DNA from: a virus
IMG/VR virus record: IMGVR_UViG_3300028569_000079
Span: 1 to 38,749 of that record
Reading direction: 5' to 3' (one strand)
DNA: 38,749 nt
Below are positions 6,740-13,719 of this stretch, piece after piece (position 1 is the stretch's first letter; each line of letters opens with the position of its first letter). The translations under genes and the position numbers were made by a program. A model generated the notes under the pieces. It was not told the origin of the DNA. It saw only the letters and a program-made list of their open reading frames with translations, and did not search any database.

Positions 6740-7021
6740 TTACTGAGCTGACAGTACCACCGATCCGTGGGTCACCATTCCGTTTCCGAGGTCAAGGGGT
6801 GTGGGGTTCAGGGTCTTCTCAAGGAGGATCATCAGGTCACGGGTCTCGAGGACTTGGTTGGTTAGGTCTTCCACCTCTTCGTTAGGGTCTCCGTCGGCGA
6901 TCTCGTTTTGAAGGAGGTACTGAATGTTGTCGAGGTCGTCACCCACGATGTGGATCAGGTCGATGAGTTGCTCAGAGGTGAGGGTGACGTTGTAGGTCGG
7001 GGGGGTTGTTTGTTTTTCCAT
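6740..7021 (-). CDS. Small helical protein, predicted leaderless mRNA
   Basis: 93 residues, MEKQTTPPTYNVTLTSEQ onwards, with a helical acidic middle and a C-terminus GNGMVTHGSVVLSAQ. No family recognised. A longer frame reaches 7132, but it would run through a TATATTTG promoter only 4 bases before the ATG at 7021, so this start is preferred and the transcript would start at or near the AUG. Its codons are noticeably richer in G+C than those of the tagged genes. Confidence 0.75.
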   Translation of the reverse strand: MEKQTTPPTYNVTLTSEQLIDLIHIVGDDLDNIQYLLQNEIADGDPNEEVEDLTNQVLETRDLMILLEKTLNPTPLDLGNGMVTHGSVVLSAQ

Positions 7022-7025
7022 AGGA

Positions 7026-7057
7026 CAAATATACGCCCATGATTTGTTGTGGACAAA
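7026..7057 (-). promoter_or_regulatory. Host-type promoter TTTG-N20-TATATTTG-N4-ATG
   Basis: Minus strand: TTTG (complement 7054-7057), 20 bases, TATATTTG (7026-7033), TCCT, ATG. A textbook Bacteroidota promoter almost touching the start codon. Confidence 0.7.
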
Positions 7058-7070
7058 TGTAGGGGGAAAA

Positions 7071-7148
7071 TTATTTTCTATTGTTCGATTTTTTCTTCCC
7101 CCCAAATGCGATGAAAAATAATATGATGACAATTAGGACCCCGAGCAT
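7071..7148 (-). CDS. Micro-membrane protein (25 aa)
   Basis: MLGVLIVIILFFIAFGG followed by the basic tail KKKSNNRK. One membrane helix with a positively charged C-terminus. It starts one base after the stop of the 7150-7242 ORF, and this tight pairing is the main evidence that both are translated. Too short for family assignment; small phage membrane peptides are often lysis, exclusion or membrane-protein regulators. Confidence 0.5.
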   Translation of the reverse strand: MLGVLIVIILFFIAFGGKKKSNNRK

Positions 7149-7149
7149 A

Positions 7150-7242
7150 TTATAGGTCGTCGATATTGTTTGTAATCCATACCATAAACAGCCCTACGAT
7201 TAGGACGATAAGGAGAATTGGTAGTATGAACTTCATATCCAT
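7150..7242 (-). CDS. Micro-membrane protein (30 aa)
   Basis: MDMKFILPILLIVLIVGLF, then MVWITNNIDDL: one hydrophobic helix and a short acidic tail. Two starts are possible (7242 or 7236). A TTGACA-N17-TATAGT promoter ends right at the start (TATAGTTATG). It shares an operon with the 25-residue membrane peptide at 7071-7148. A longer frame in another register over the same DNA (to 7345) looks like a shadow. Confidence 0.55.
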   Translation of the reverse strand: MDMKFILPILLIVLIVGLFMVWITNNIDDL

Positions 7243-7243
7243 A

Positions 7244-7272
7244 ACTATAATACAACATTGGGGGATTGTCAA
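7244..7272 (-). promoter_or_regulatory. Sigma70-like promoter TTGACA-N17-TATAGT
   Basis: Minus-strand TTGACA (7267-7272), 17 bases, TATAGT (7244-7249) then TATG. The same arrangement with a 16-base spacer precedes the 7873-8259 gene. It differs from the TAnnTTTG promoters elsewhere in the window. Confidence 0.5.
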
Positions 7273-7442
7273 ATGGTGATATATTATTTTTTATATATAT
7301 AAAAAAACCCCCCACAAAGATACGATGAAAATAGTTCATACACAAGTTGTGGGATAAAAACTTTTGCCGTAACTTAGCGTCGATGCTTTTTTTATAAAAA
7401 AAAAGGACTATGTATAATTCACATATTCCTTTCCCCCTTATG

Positions 7443-7472
7443 TTGGGGGTGTTGATTTATGTTGTATATTTG
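7443..7472 (+). promoter_or_regulatory. Host-type promoter TTG-N19-TATATTTG
   Basis: TTG (7443-7445), 19 bases, TATATTTG (7465-7472), then 6 bases to ATG 7479. It decides the start of the downstream gene. Confidence 0.55.
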
Positions 7473-7478
7473 TATGTT

Positions 7479-7940
7479 ATGAAATACGGGTATAATTACG
7501 GGTATAATCCTTCTTCTAATCTAAAGATGATCTTCGGTCATCTAGCAGACCGTCGTTTTATAAAAAGGATAAACCCCCTTCTAAAAAGTCGTCCCTTTCG
7601 CCTCTATCTTGAATTGGGGGATCAGTGCACTATGGATGTTGAAGGATATATTCAGTTCTATAACCAAAAACATACCCCTTCGGTTAAATTCTATGTCACC
7701 AAATGCTTGTGGAAGACATACCGATATTGGGATAACACCCATACCGATACCTACATAACAAAAGGTAGCAAAGATAAAAACTCCGTCAGGGCCACCATGG
7801 GGAAACTCCTTGAGTCAAAGGTCAGAGATATAGTAAAAAACTATGACACAAAGAGTTGGGCCATCACTAACTTCAGCTGGGTCTTCGGTGAAGCTCCTCC
7901 ACAACCTCATGAGCAATACGAGAAAGAGTTATCCTCGTGA
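7479..7940 (+). CDS. Basic protein of unknown function
   Basis: 153 residues, MKYGYNYGYNPSSNLKMIFG onwards, rich in Lys/Arg and Tyr. No family recognised. An in-frame ATG at 7410 would add 23 residues with a hydrophobic run (MLGVLIYVVYLYV); the promoter right before 7479 favours the shorter form, but the longer membrane-anchored form cannot be excluded. It converges on and overlaps the 7873-8259 gene by 68 bases, an unusually long antiparallel coding overlap. Confidence 0.65.
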   Translation: MKYGYNYGYNPSSNLKMIFGHLADRRFIKRINPLLKSRPFRLYLELGDQCTMDVEGYIQFYNQKHTPSVKFYVTKCLWKTYRYWDNTHTDTYITKGSKDKNSVRATMGKLLESKVRDIVKNYDTKSWAITNFSWVFGEAPPQPHEQYEKELSS

Positions 7941-8259
7941 CATCGAAGTCCGCCTTGGTCAAAAGGAAAAACTTATCTAACAACTCGTGGATCCCCCGAA
8001 GGTCACAGTCCACCATCACCCACCTGTTGGTAAAGATCGGTTTTTTGTTGTACCCCTTCTTCGCAGTCTCAAACCATACAACCGCCTCAGGACCCGAATG
8101 ACCCTTGGGAACAAAGGTGATAACCACTCCCTTCTGACTCTCAGATATCATGGGGGTATAGTATTTTCCTATCACCACCCTGATATTATCATCCGTTAGG
8201 GATAAACCCCCGTTTTGGTCCGTTGAATTATTGATGTTTTCCTGATCCATATCTTTCAT
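7873..8259 (-). CDS. Protein of unknown function
   Basis: 128 residues, MKDMDQENINNSTDQNGGLS onwards. The core (VITFVPKGHSGPEAVVWFETAKKGYNKKP, then WVMVDCDLRGIHELLDKFFLL) looks like a small alpha/beta domain, and the tail is basic. No family recognised. The start is set by the TTGACA / TATAGT promoter whose -10 abuts the ATG; a frame to 8295 would run through that promoter. Its last 68 bases overlap the 3' end of the plus-strand gene. Confidence 0.65.
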   Translation of the reverse strand: MKDMDQENINNSTDQNGGLSLTDDNIRVVIGKYYTPMISESQKGVVITFVPKGHSGPEAVVWFETAKKGYNKKPIFTNRWVMVDCDLRGIHELLDKFFLLTKADFDVTRITLSRIAHEVVEELHRRPS

Positions 8260-8260
8260 A

Positions 8261-8288
8261 ACTATAGTGTAGGGGGAGAATATGTCAA
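8261..8288 (-). promoter_or_regulatory. Sigma70-like promoter TTGACA-N16-TATAGT
   Basis: Minus-strand TTGACA (8283-8288), 16 bases, TATAGT (8261-8266), T, ATG at 8259. Same TATAGTTATG junction as at 7242-7249. Confidence 0.5.
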
Positions 8289-8299
8289 CTGACATTATG

Positions 8300-8898
8300 A
8301 CAAAAACAATTTTTTTTCGGTAAATTTGACGTGAGTTGAAGTAGGGGGTAAGTCACCGATAGGTTTTCCCTATAACACCTTCCCCCACTTTATACCACTA
8401 TCCCCCACCGAATATGGTTGTTACGATATTGTAAAGACCACTTTTATCCCCCTGACGATAGCGTAATGACCAGTTTTTTCTATATACAAAAACCCCAGAG
8501 AAAAAAGGTTATTATCATCAGAGGTCGCGGGAGACCTTCAGGTCCTATAGTTTTATTCTATTTACCCCCTTCAAGGAGGGACGATAAGTATAATTTAGAT
8601 GGGTCGTTCGATAGGTTTCTTCTATAATCCCTGTTATTATAGACCATGTTAAATTAGTGGGAAAATGTGGGTATTATATAACCCCCTTCCTAACTAAACC
8701 GATAGGTTTATGCTATGGGGTTATTACCTTACCCTATCATATGTCAATCCTTTAGTGAACCTGTAAGAATACAAACCGAAGGTTTATTATAATGGTTTAT
8801 TATTTTATGACGAGTAAAACCACTATACCCACATTATATATGGTCTCTCCTTTAGTGGGGGTTTATAGGTGGGGGAAATAAATACGATCAGGAATGAA
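8300..8898. other. Long gene-poor stretch with short dispersed repeats
   Basis: No convincing gene on either strand. A plus-strand frame from ATG 8466 (53 codons, Arg/Pro-rich) and a 29-codon frame near 8794 are open but lack a promoter or start context. Short motifs recur: CGATAGGTTT near 8356, 8603 and 8699, CCTTTAGTG near 8750 and 8848, and many C4-C6 runs. Could hold regulatory sites, an origin or a small RNA. Confidence 0.4.
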
Positions 8899-8938
8899 GG
8901 GAACCAACATCCCTAAAGGGATGTTCAGCTTGGTTCCC
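8899..8938. other. Long nested hairpin
   Basis: GGGAACCAA (8899-8907) pairs with TTGGTTCCC (8930-8938). Inside, CATCCC (8908-8913) pairs with GGGATG (8918-8923) round a TAAA loop. In all 15 bp with one 6-base bulge. There is no T-run, so it is not a standard terminator. It lies 25 bases past the stop of the 8964-9539 gene. Confidence 0.6.
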
Positions 8939-8963
8939 GTAGTGAGTGATTGGATTTATTTAC

Positions 8964-9539
8964 CTATAACTGATCTATAGGTTCAGTATCAGGTGAATAT
9001 ATTTCTTTATTATATATTATTTCTCCTGATCTATTGTAAATGGATATATGTAATGTGGTTGATGATATTCCTTTATTATAACAAACACTATCGAAACCTA
9101 TATGTATATTTTCTTTGAATGAATTTATTATACAATCTTTTATATTATCTGAATAATGTTTTACTAATGAATTATATAAACCATCACCATATTCTGATTT
9201 ACCTATTCTGTTTGCACATACTACAATATTATCATTGAATATGGTATATGGATCTTTTACATTATCACCCGTGAATGTTTTTATTATATCGTTTTCGAAA
9301 AATACATATTGTCTGTTATTGTAATATTGATCTTCATTATTTATATCTTTGAATTCACTCCCATTTTGGAAATGTTGTTTTACTCTCTCACAATTTGTTT
9401 CAGAAAATAATGCTTGTGTTGATCCGAATATATTTGGTGGGATGAATAGTAAGTTATCTGATATTACTTTTGGTCCACAGCAGATTGCACCAATCCCATA
9501 CAGATCTTTCGTTTTTATCATCACCGTTATTGTGGACAT
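8964..9539 (-). CDS. Protein of unknown function, AT-rich codon use
   Basis: 191 residues, MSTITVMIKTKDLYGIGAIC onwards. Mixed alpha/beta look, Asn/Ile/Tyr-rich, with four cysteines in the first half and one in FDSVCYNKG; no signal peptide or membrane helix. No family recognised. Codon use (ATA, TAT, AAT heavy) is more AT-rich than that of the flanking 7-8 kb genes and like that of the lipoprotein gene to its right, so the pair may have come in together. Ends near a large hairpin. Confidence 0.65.
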   Translation of the reverse strand: MSTITVMIKTKDLYGIGAICCGPKVISDNLLFIPPNIFGSTQALFSETNCERVKQHFQNGSEFKDINNEDQYYNNRQYVFFENDIIKTFTGDNVKDPYTIFNDNIVVCANRIGKSEYGDGLYNSLVKHYSDNIKDCIINSFKENIHIGFDSVCYNKGISSTTLHISIYNRSGEIIYNKEIYSPDTEPIDQL

Positions 9540-9555
9540 AAAAACAATTATAATT

Positions 9556-9563
9556 TATATTTA
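9556..9563 (+). promoter_or_regulatory. TATATTTA promoter element
   Basis: TATATTTA, 6 bases, ATG at 9570. Drives the lipoprotein gene, divergent from 8964-9539. Confidence 0.5.
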
Positions 9564-9569
9564 GAATAT

Positions 9570-9920
9570 ATGAAATACTTTGTTTTACCCTTATTGTTAT
9601 TCTTATTCTCCTGTGATGATCCTATTGTATGTGATACATCCTTGAGATACAATACAGTATATTCTCCTGATACTCTATTATACTATGAGGTTGTTGATAT
9701 TGATAGGGATTCCATTATCTATAGTGATAGTAATGTTATTGGTAATATCCCCGTAATTGATGATTCTTATCTTAGTATAATTGGGAGAAATAACAATATT
9801 GTTTTGAATATTGAATATACCCCCGTGAATTCTAATTTACACGTTTTTAGTTTGTCTGCTTATTCAGATAATTGTCATATCTATACTACTCGCACTTTGG
9901 ATACTTTGATTATTCAGTAG
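9570..9920 (+). CDS. Lipoprotein
   Basis: 116 residues. MKYFVLPLLLFLFSC is a short signal peptide with a lipobox (L-F-S-C; lipidated Cys15), followed by DDPIVCDTSLRYNTVY. The Asp-Asp right after the cysteine resembles the acidic export signal of surface lipoproteins in Bacteroidota. The mature part (about 100 residues) looks all-beta and has two more cysteines. Phage lipoproteins of this kind often block superinfection by masking a receptor (T5 Llp is the known example); that role here is inference. Own promoter element. Confidence 0.8.
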   Translation: MKYFVLPLLLFLFSCDDPIVCDTSLRYNTVYSPDTLLYYEVVDIDRDSIIYSDSNVIGNIPVIDDSYLSIIGRNNNIVLNIEYTPVNSNLHVFSLSAYSDNCHIYTTRTLDTLIIQ

Positions 9921-9987
9921 TATCTTTCATATGCCGGTTGTTGATTTTCCCCTACCCCCTTTTTTTATTTAACATCTATTTATTGTC

Positions 9988-10598
9988 ATGGATATTCATA
10001 CAATCAATAAAGGGTTAGACAAGTTTATGAGACGCGTCTATGGTGTGGATGTATATCTTACGGAATCTTCATACAAATATGGTAGTAAAAAATATGTAAT
10101 CAATATCCTTTTTTTCCATCCAAATTCCTAAAAGGCAGTACTGAGTATTCTGAGAAGTATCATAACTTCTTTGATAGAAGTCAATATGAAATCGACAATG
10201 ATGTCTTCAGAGCTTTGAAGTATTTGGGTATTGATTCAGAGGATATACAACGTGATAGTATTAAATTCAGGATCTCTTCTGATCTTCCTGAATATCTTAA
10301 AACATACAGTGAGGAATTGGTGTCCAATATCAATAATTTTATTGAGACTGAAACTATGGATGGTATTTCACTTTCCGACAAAATGTCTAACGTTAGAATT
10401 ACCAAAATCATACCTACCGTTCCTTATAAGGATCAACATTATAATCCACATATACTTTTGAAATTGGATTATGACAACACATACAATGGGTTACTGAATT
10501 CTGGTTTCCTGAATGATTCCTTTGTTCGGTATCCTATGATTAATTACTTAAAAACAAATATGGATTTGGATCCCCAAATTGATTTTTGGTTTGAGTAA
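9988..10598 (+). pseudogene. Possible leader-tagged protein broken at a T7 run
   Basis: The frame from ATG 9988 gives MDIHTINKGLDKFMRRVYGV ... YLTESSYKYGSKKYVINILFF and stops at 10129-10131. The next frame continues as PSKFLKGSTEYSEKYHNFFD and runs without a stop to 10598 (IDFWFE). The switch falls at a run of seven T (10109-10115): one more T restores a single frame of about 203 residues. The YLTES at 23-27 matches the [L/I]-x-E tag end. A homopolymer sequencing error is most likely, then mutation or slippage on the T-run. Function unknown. Confidence 0.65.
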
Positions 10599-10613
10599 TT
10601 TTAGAGTTATGTC

Positions 10614-11150
10614 TCATATGTTAACTTCAGCAACAACAAATCGTTCACCAAATAACACAGGTGTTAATTCATGAAATATACTTCCATCAAAAAAAATTGC
10701 CATTCCTTTTTCTTTGGGTACAACTTTTTTATTAACAATTAATTCACCACCCTCAAAGTCATCATTTAAGATCAATATCACAATCCATCTTATATCGGAT
10801 GAAGGAATGAAATCCCTGTGTCTAGTATGTTTACCACCTAAAGGATAATGAGTAAAATAATGTGGGAATTCTAAAATAAAATCCGTAAGAATACACCCAA
10901 AACATTTCGAGAAAATATCTGATAGAAAAGGTAAATCATTTTTTTGTATACCGACAATATCAACAACTCTATTCGGAGCATTTATTCTTGTAATGGATTT
11001 TGAAGTAGTGTCCCACACATTTTTATCAACATCAATAAAAGAATTAAAACTATACCAAAAGTTTATAACACTTTGAATTTCGTCATCAGAAATCACATTT
11101 CGGATTATTTTGAAATCACCAAAGTCTTCTATATTTGTACAAATATCCAT
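10614..11150 (-). CDS. 2-oxoglutarate/Fe(II)-dependent oxygenase (prolyl-hydroxylase-like)
   Basis: 178 residues. The double-stranded beta-helix motifs are in order: HRD at 111-113 (Fe ligands His and Asp) within KHTRHRDFIP, the strand WIVILILNDDFEGGELIV (122-139), distal His160 in FHELTPV and Arg170 in GERFVV, which would bind 2-oxoglutarate. The layout matches the 2OG-FeII_Oxy / P4H family that is common in T4-like phages. Substrate unknown: candidates are a protein side chain or a nucleobase. It stands alone between a convergent plus-strand gene and a tagged gene. Confidence 0.85.
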   Translation of the reverse strand: MDICTNIEDFGDFKIIRNVISDDEIQSVINFWYSFNSFIDVDKNVWDTTSKSITRINAPNRVVDIVGIQKNDLPFLSDIFSKCFGCILTDFILEFPHYFTHYPLGGKHTRHRDFIPSSDIRWIVILILNDDFEGGELIVNKKVVPKEKGMAIFFDGSIFHELTPVLFGERFVVAEVNI

Positions 11151-11182
11151 ATTATATTTTATACTCCCTCGATAAACTAATA

Positions 11183-11578
11183 CTAATCGTTTGCTGAAAT
11201 TGCTTTGACGAGTCTCGATGGAAACATATGTCCATATTTGTTATTCAAATACTGAATCAATAAACTTTCGAAATCCTCATCAGACAAAGAAAATAACTTT
11301 TGGTACTTTTGTAATTCCTTATAAGTTGTGTACCCACTCGGTCTATCTAATTTTTTGGGATCTGTAGAGAACACCCAAAAATTACCCCAATAGTTTTTCT
11401 GAAAAAAGATATGTTTGTTACCAAACTTAGGATTAATCCAATTAAAAACCTCACTATCTTTATTTTCCTGAACCACCAAATCATCGAAGACTCGGTCAAA
11501 GAAACCACTGATCACATTAAAAATTCCCTTGTCGAGGATCAAATTCTCGAGTTGTGATTCGGTGATAATTAGTTTCAT
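11183..11578 (-). CDS. Leader-tagged protein of unknown function
   Basis: 131 residues, MKLIITESQLENLILDKGIF onwards (I-T-E at 5-7). It contains FNWINPKFGNKHIFFQKNYWGNFWVF, then a Lys-rich helix and LSDEDFESLLIQYLNNKYG. Similar layout to 3310-3615. The ATG is preceded by ATATATTTAT with 4 bases between (11583-11590), the most common promoter spacing here. Predicted soluble virion cargo by its leader only. Confidence 0.75.
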   Translation of the reverse strand: MKLIITESQLENLILDKGIFNVISGFFDRVFDDLVVQENKDSEVFNWINPKFGNKHIFFQKNYWGNFWVFSTDPKKLDRPSGYTTYKELQKYQKLFSLSDEDFESLLIQYLNNKYGHMFPSRLVKAISAND

Positions 11579-11582
11579 ATAG

Positions 11583-11591
11583 ATAAATATA
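11583..11591 (-). promoter_or_regulatory. ATATTTAT-N4-ATG promoter element
   Basis: Minus-strand ATATATTTAT, CTAT, ATG at 11578. Confidence 0.55.
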
Positions 11592-11641
11592 TGAAATTCG
11601 GAAACCCCCGCTTTTATGAAATTAGATTATAAGGATTTTTG

Positions 11642-12031
11642 TTAGTTTTTAGTACAGATATAAAACCAAATCATATCGTCGTACTCCACGAGGACCGAAA
11701 GAAATCCAGGATATTGTGGGTCGCTTGTCATTTCTACATTACAAGTACTTCCCACTACGTCCCTACATTTCCATGATTGTTTATTATCCTCGAAAAAAGT
11801 CTGATATAGAATATGGTAAGTTTGAGGATCTTTACTATTGATAATCAATTTGGTTTTATAACATTCTACCAATATTGAACATTCTTGTTTTTGGTGAATC
11901 CAATCGATAGGTTCACCCTGTGTTTTTCTAACACCGAAACTAAGATTATGAGCTCTAAGATAATATGGTTGATCCTGTGAAAAGACACTTACTGAAATCA
12001 GTAATAATAGTAATAATAATATTTTTTTCAT
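11642..12031 (-). CDS. Secreted protein of unknown function
   Basis: 129 residues. MKKILLLLLLLISVSVFSQ is a typical Bacteroidota Sec signal peptide, probably cut after FS or SQ. The mature part has six cysteines (ECSILVEC, KCRDVVGSTCN, FYICTKN), likely disulphides, and an aromatic-rich beta pattern. No family recognised. ATGA overlap with the membrane gene upstream (12028-12246) shows coupled translation, so the two may work together at the envelope. Confidence 0.75.
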   Translation of the reverse strand: MKKILLLLLLLISVSVFSQDQPYYLRAHNLSFGVRKTQGEPIDWIHQKQECSILVECYKTKLIINSKDPQTYHILYQTFFEDNKQSWKCRDVVGSTCNVEMTSDPQYPGFLSVLVEYDDMIWFYICTKN

Positions 12032-12246
12032 TTTTTTGTAATTGATTGGATTAAACTATAGATGAGATAACCGAAGATTATATTTGTACCACATAACAAC
12101 GCAACTCCCATTCCAAATGAAACGGGTTTTTGAACATTCATCATTCCAAATGAATATCTATCCACACAAATTGATAAACCAAATAGGATAAAAAACAAAA
12201 TGGAACAAAGAATAAAATCTAATACTGAGGGTTTATTTTTTTTCAT
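12028..12246 (-). CDS. Two-helix membrane protein
   Basis: 72 residues, MKKNKPSVLDFILCSILFF onwards. Two membrane segments, about 10-28 and 43-65, joined by a short polar loop (DRYSFGMMNVQKPV), ending in QSITKK. No family recognised. First gene of an operon with the secreted protein 11642-12031. The start has TATATTTT and exactly 4 bases before the ATG. Confidence 0.75.
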   Translation of the reverse strand: MKKNKPSVLDFILCSILFFILFGLSICVDRYSFGMMNVQKPVSFGMGVALLCGTNIIFGYLIYSLIQSITKK

Positions 12247-12250
12247 ATTG

Positions 12251-12258
12251 AAAATATA
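12251..12258 (-). promoter_or_regulatory. TATATTTT-N4-ATG promoter element
   Basis: Minus-strand TATATTTT, CAAT, ATG at 12246, with a TTTTTG about 18 bases further upstream. Confidence 0.5.
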
Positions 12259-12290
12259 AACAACAAATCATAAAAACAAAAACTCATTTC

Positions 12291-12443
12291 TCAATCTTTT
12301 TTATACCTAAAGGTACATACAGGTTTACCATTAATCGTGGGCATCCCATGTTCATCATATCCTATTGTCTTTACCGTAACCTTTTTGTTTTTAAATCTAC
12401 CCATTAGGATTGTATCCCCCACTTTTACATCAATCTTTATCAT
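12291..12443 (-). CDS. Small conserved-type phage protein (VGDTILMGRFKNKKV)
   Basis: 50 residues: MIKIDVKVGDTILMGRFKNK, KVTVKTIGYDEHGMPTINGK, PVCTFRYKKD. The pattern VGDTIL-x-GRFKNKKV-x-VK-x-I ... ING-K-P is one I recall from small proteins of marine and T4-like phages, probably a compact beta-barrel. Function unknown. Its ATG overlaps the stop of the metallophosphatase gene (ATGA), so the two are coupled. Confidence 0.7.
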   Translation of the reverse strand: MIKIDVKVGDTILMGRFKNKKVTVKTIGYDEHGMPTINGKPVCTFRYKKD

Positions 12444-13126
12444 TTCACCAATTCGAAAGTATTATCATTATGTAGAACTATGTACGAAGTGTTCTCAACC
12501 CAATCACCTGTATTGTAATATTCTACATCTTTTATAACCCTGAAAATTGGTGTATGGATATGACCGCAAATAACTCTATTACAATTTCTGAGCTTTGCCT
12601 GATAAACCAACTGATCCTCGAAGTTGGTGATAAACTTTACCGCGTCTTTTACTTTTTCTTTTAGGAATTTACTCAATGATTTTTTCATACCCATCTTCTT
12701 CAAAGTTCTATCAATTGATATTGCCATATCGTAACCAACTGACCCTAAAATTCCTAACCACTTTAGTTTTACAACTCCATCATATAAGTCTCCGTGAGAT
12801 ATGAATGTTGAGTCTAACACATATTCATCACAAATATGAATATTCCCAAAGTCAACAGGACTAAATTCCCTGAGAAACTCATCGTGGTTACCAGTAACGT
12901 AAATAACTTTGACACCCTTTTTTGAAAGTTTCAAAATTTTTCTTATTACGTTTGTATATTCTTGAGTCCAATAAAATCTTTTTTTGAGTAACCACCCGTC
13001 GATAAAATCACCCACAATAAAAAGGTAATCCATTTTATACGTTCCAAGAACCCCCAACAATTCTTGCGCCTTTACACCCCGTGCTCCCAAATGAACATCA
13101 GATATGAATAATGCTTTCACTTTCAT
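12440..13126 (-). CDS. Metallophosphoesterase, LpxH-like (UDP-2,3-diacylglucosamine hydrolase family)
   Basis: 228 residues. The calcineurin-type metal site is complete: D10-V-H12, G-D40 in GDFIDGW, G-N80-H81-D-E, H111 in SHGDLYDG, and G-H189-I-H191. Order, size and the HGDLYDG motif fit the COG2908/LpxH branch common in Bacteroidota, where it cuts UDP-diacylglucosamine in lipid A synthesis. Another phosphodiester substrate is possible in a phage setting. Operon with a 50-residue protein. It may alter the host outer membrane; that is inference. Confidence 0.85.
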   Translation of the reverse strand: MKVKALFISDVHLGARGVKAQELLGVLGTYKMDYLFIVGDFIDGWLLKKRFYWTQEYTNVIRKILKLSKKGVKVIYVTGNHDEFLREFSPVDFGNIHICDEYVLDSTFISHGDLYDGVVKLKWLGILGSVGYDMAISIDRTLKKMGMKKSLSKFLKEKVKDAVKFITNFEDQLVYQAKLRNCNRVICGHIHTPIFRVIKDVEYYNTGDWVENTSYIVLHNDNTFELVK

Positions 13127-13148
13127 AACTTGAATTGTGGTCTTAATT

Positions 13149-13439
13149 TCATCTGCGTGGATATAGGAATCTGAATAATTTATATCTGATGTTTTCGAAT
13201 TTGGTCATCGCAATCCATTTACCAATAACACTACCCCCAATATAAAAAGGAAGTACCAACCAATCATTTTGAAATAGTCGTTCCAAAGAAAAATAAACCC
13301 CTGCTAAGGAAACCAAATTTATCAAGACTGAATTTACCAGCAGTTTCTTCAGTTGATTCTCGAAGGTAAATTTGATTTCCATAACCTTTAGAACATTGAA
13401 TAGGAGTTGAAAGATGAAAATGATTATATAATACCACAT
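13149..13439 (-). CDS. Small membrane protein (DUF5698-like?)
   Basis: 96 residues with membrane segments near 3-20, 36-53 and 59-77, and a basic C-terminus (RYKLFRFLYPRR). The sequence F-N-x-L-K-V-M-E-I-K-F-T between helices 1 and 2 and G-x-V-I-G-K in helix 3 recall the N-terminal membrane domain of DUF5698 proteins, but I am not sure. It ends 22 bases before the start of the metallophosphatase gene and may belong to the same operon. Confidence 0.65.
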   Translation of the reverse strand: MWYYIIIFIFQLLFNVLKVMEIKFTFENQLKKLLVNSVLINLVSLAGVYFSLERLFQNDWLVLPFYIGGSVIGKWIAMTKFENIRYKLFRFLYPRR

Positions 13440-13560
13440 GATGTCAAGATAAGTTTTTTTGTTATTTTATAAATAAAAAAAATTAGTTAGACAATTATTG
13501 TGTAGATTTACCATTATTACAATTCGTTTACGTAAATAAAAGTTATTATATTATTGTACT

Positions 13561-13719
13561 ATGGTTAAGTTGACTAAGATGGGATGGCTCATAATTGGGG
13601 TCACGTTCGGTGTTATGGATATTTGGCTAGACAATCTACTTGTTAGTTTTATTTTTGGTTGGTGCTTTGGTAAACTTATTTTCACCAGTGAAGATGAAAA
13701 AAAATCAGACAAAAACTAA
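13561..13719 (+). CDS. Small two-helix membrane protein
   Basis: 52 residues: MVKLTKMGWLIIGVTFGVMD, IWLDNLLVSFIFGWCFGKLI, FTSEDEKKSDKN. Two hydrophobic segments and a charged tail. It is divergent from 13149-13439 and overlaps the end of the minus-strand gene 13705-13854 by 15 bases. No family recognised. The ATG follows an AT-rich region with no clear promoter. Confidence 0.6.
   Translation: MVKLTKMGWLIIGVTFGVMDIWLDNLLVSFIFGWCFGKLIFTSEDEKKSDKN

Noticed and set aside
7133-7345. 70-codon minus-strand frame MCMNYFHRIF...
   Set aside because: It lacks a promoter in place and covers the same DNA as the two better-supported micro-membrane frames and their TTGACA/TATAGT promoter.
8418-8627. Plus-strand frame of 69 codons
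   Set aside because: Starts on a non-ATG codon, Arg/Pro-rich shadow-like composition, no promoter element; kept only as part of the gene-poor stretch.
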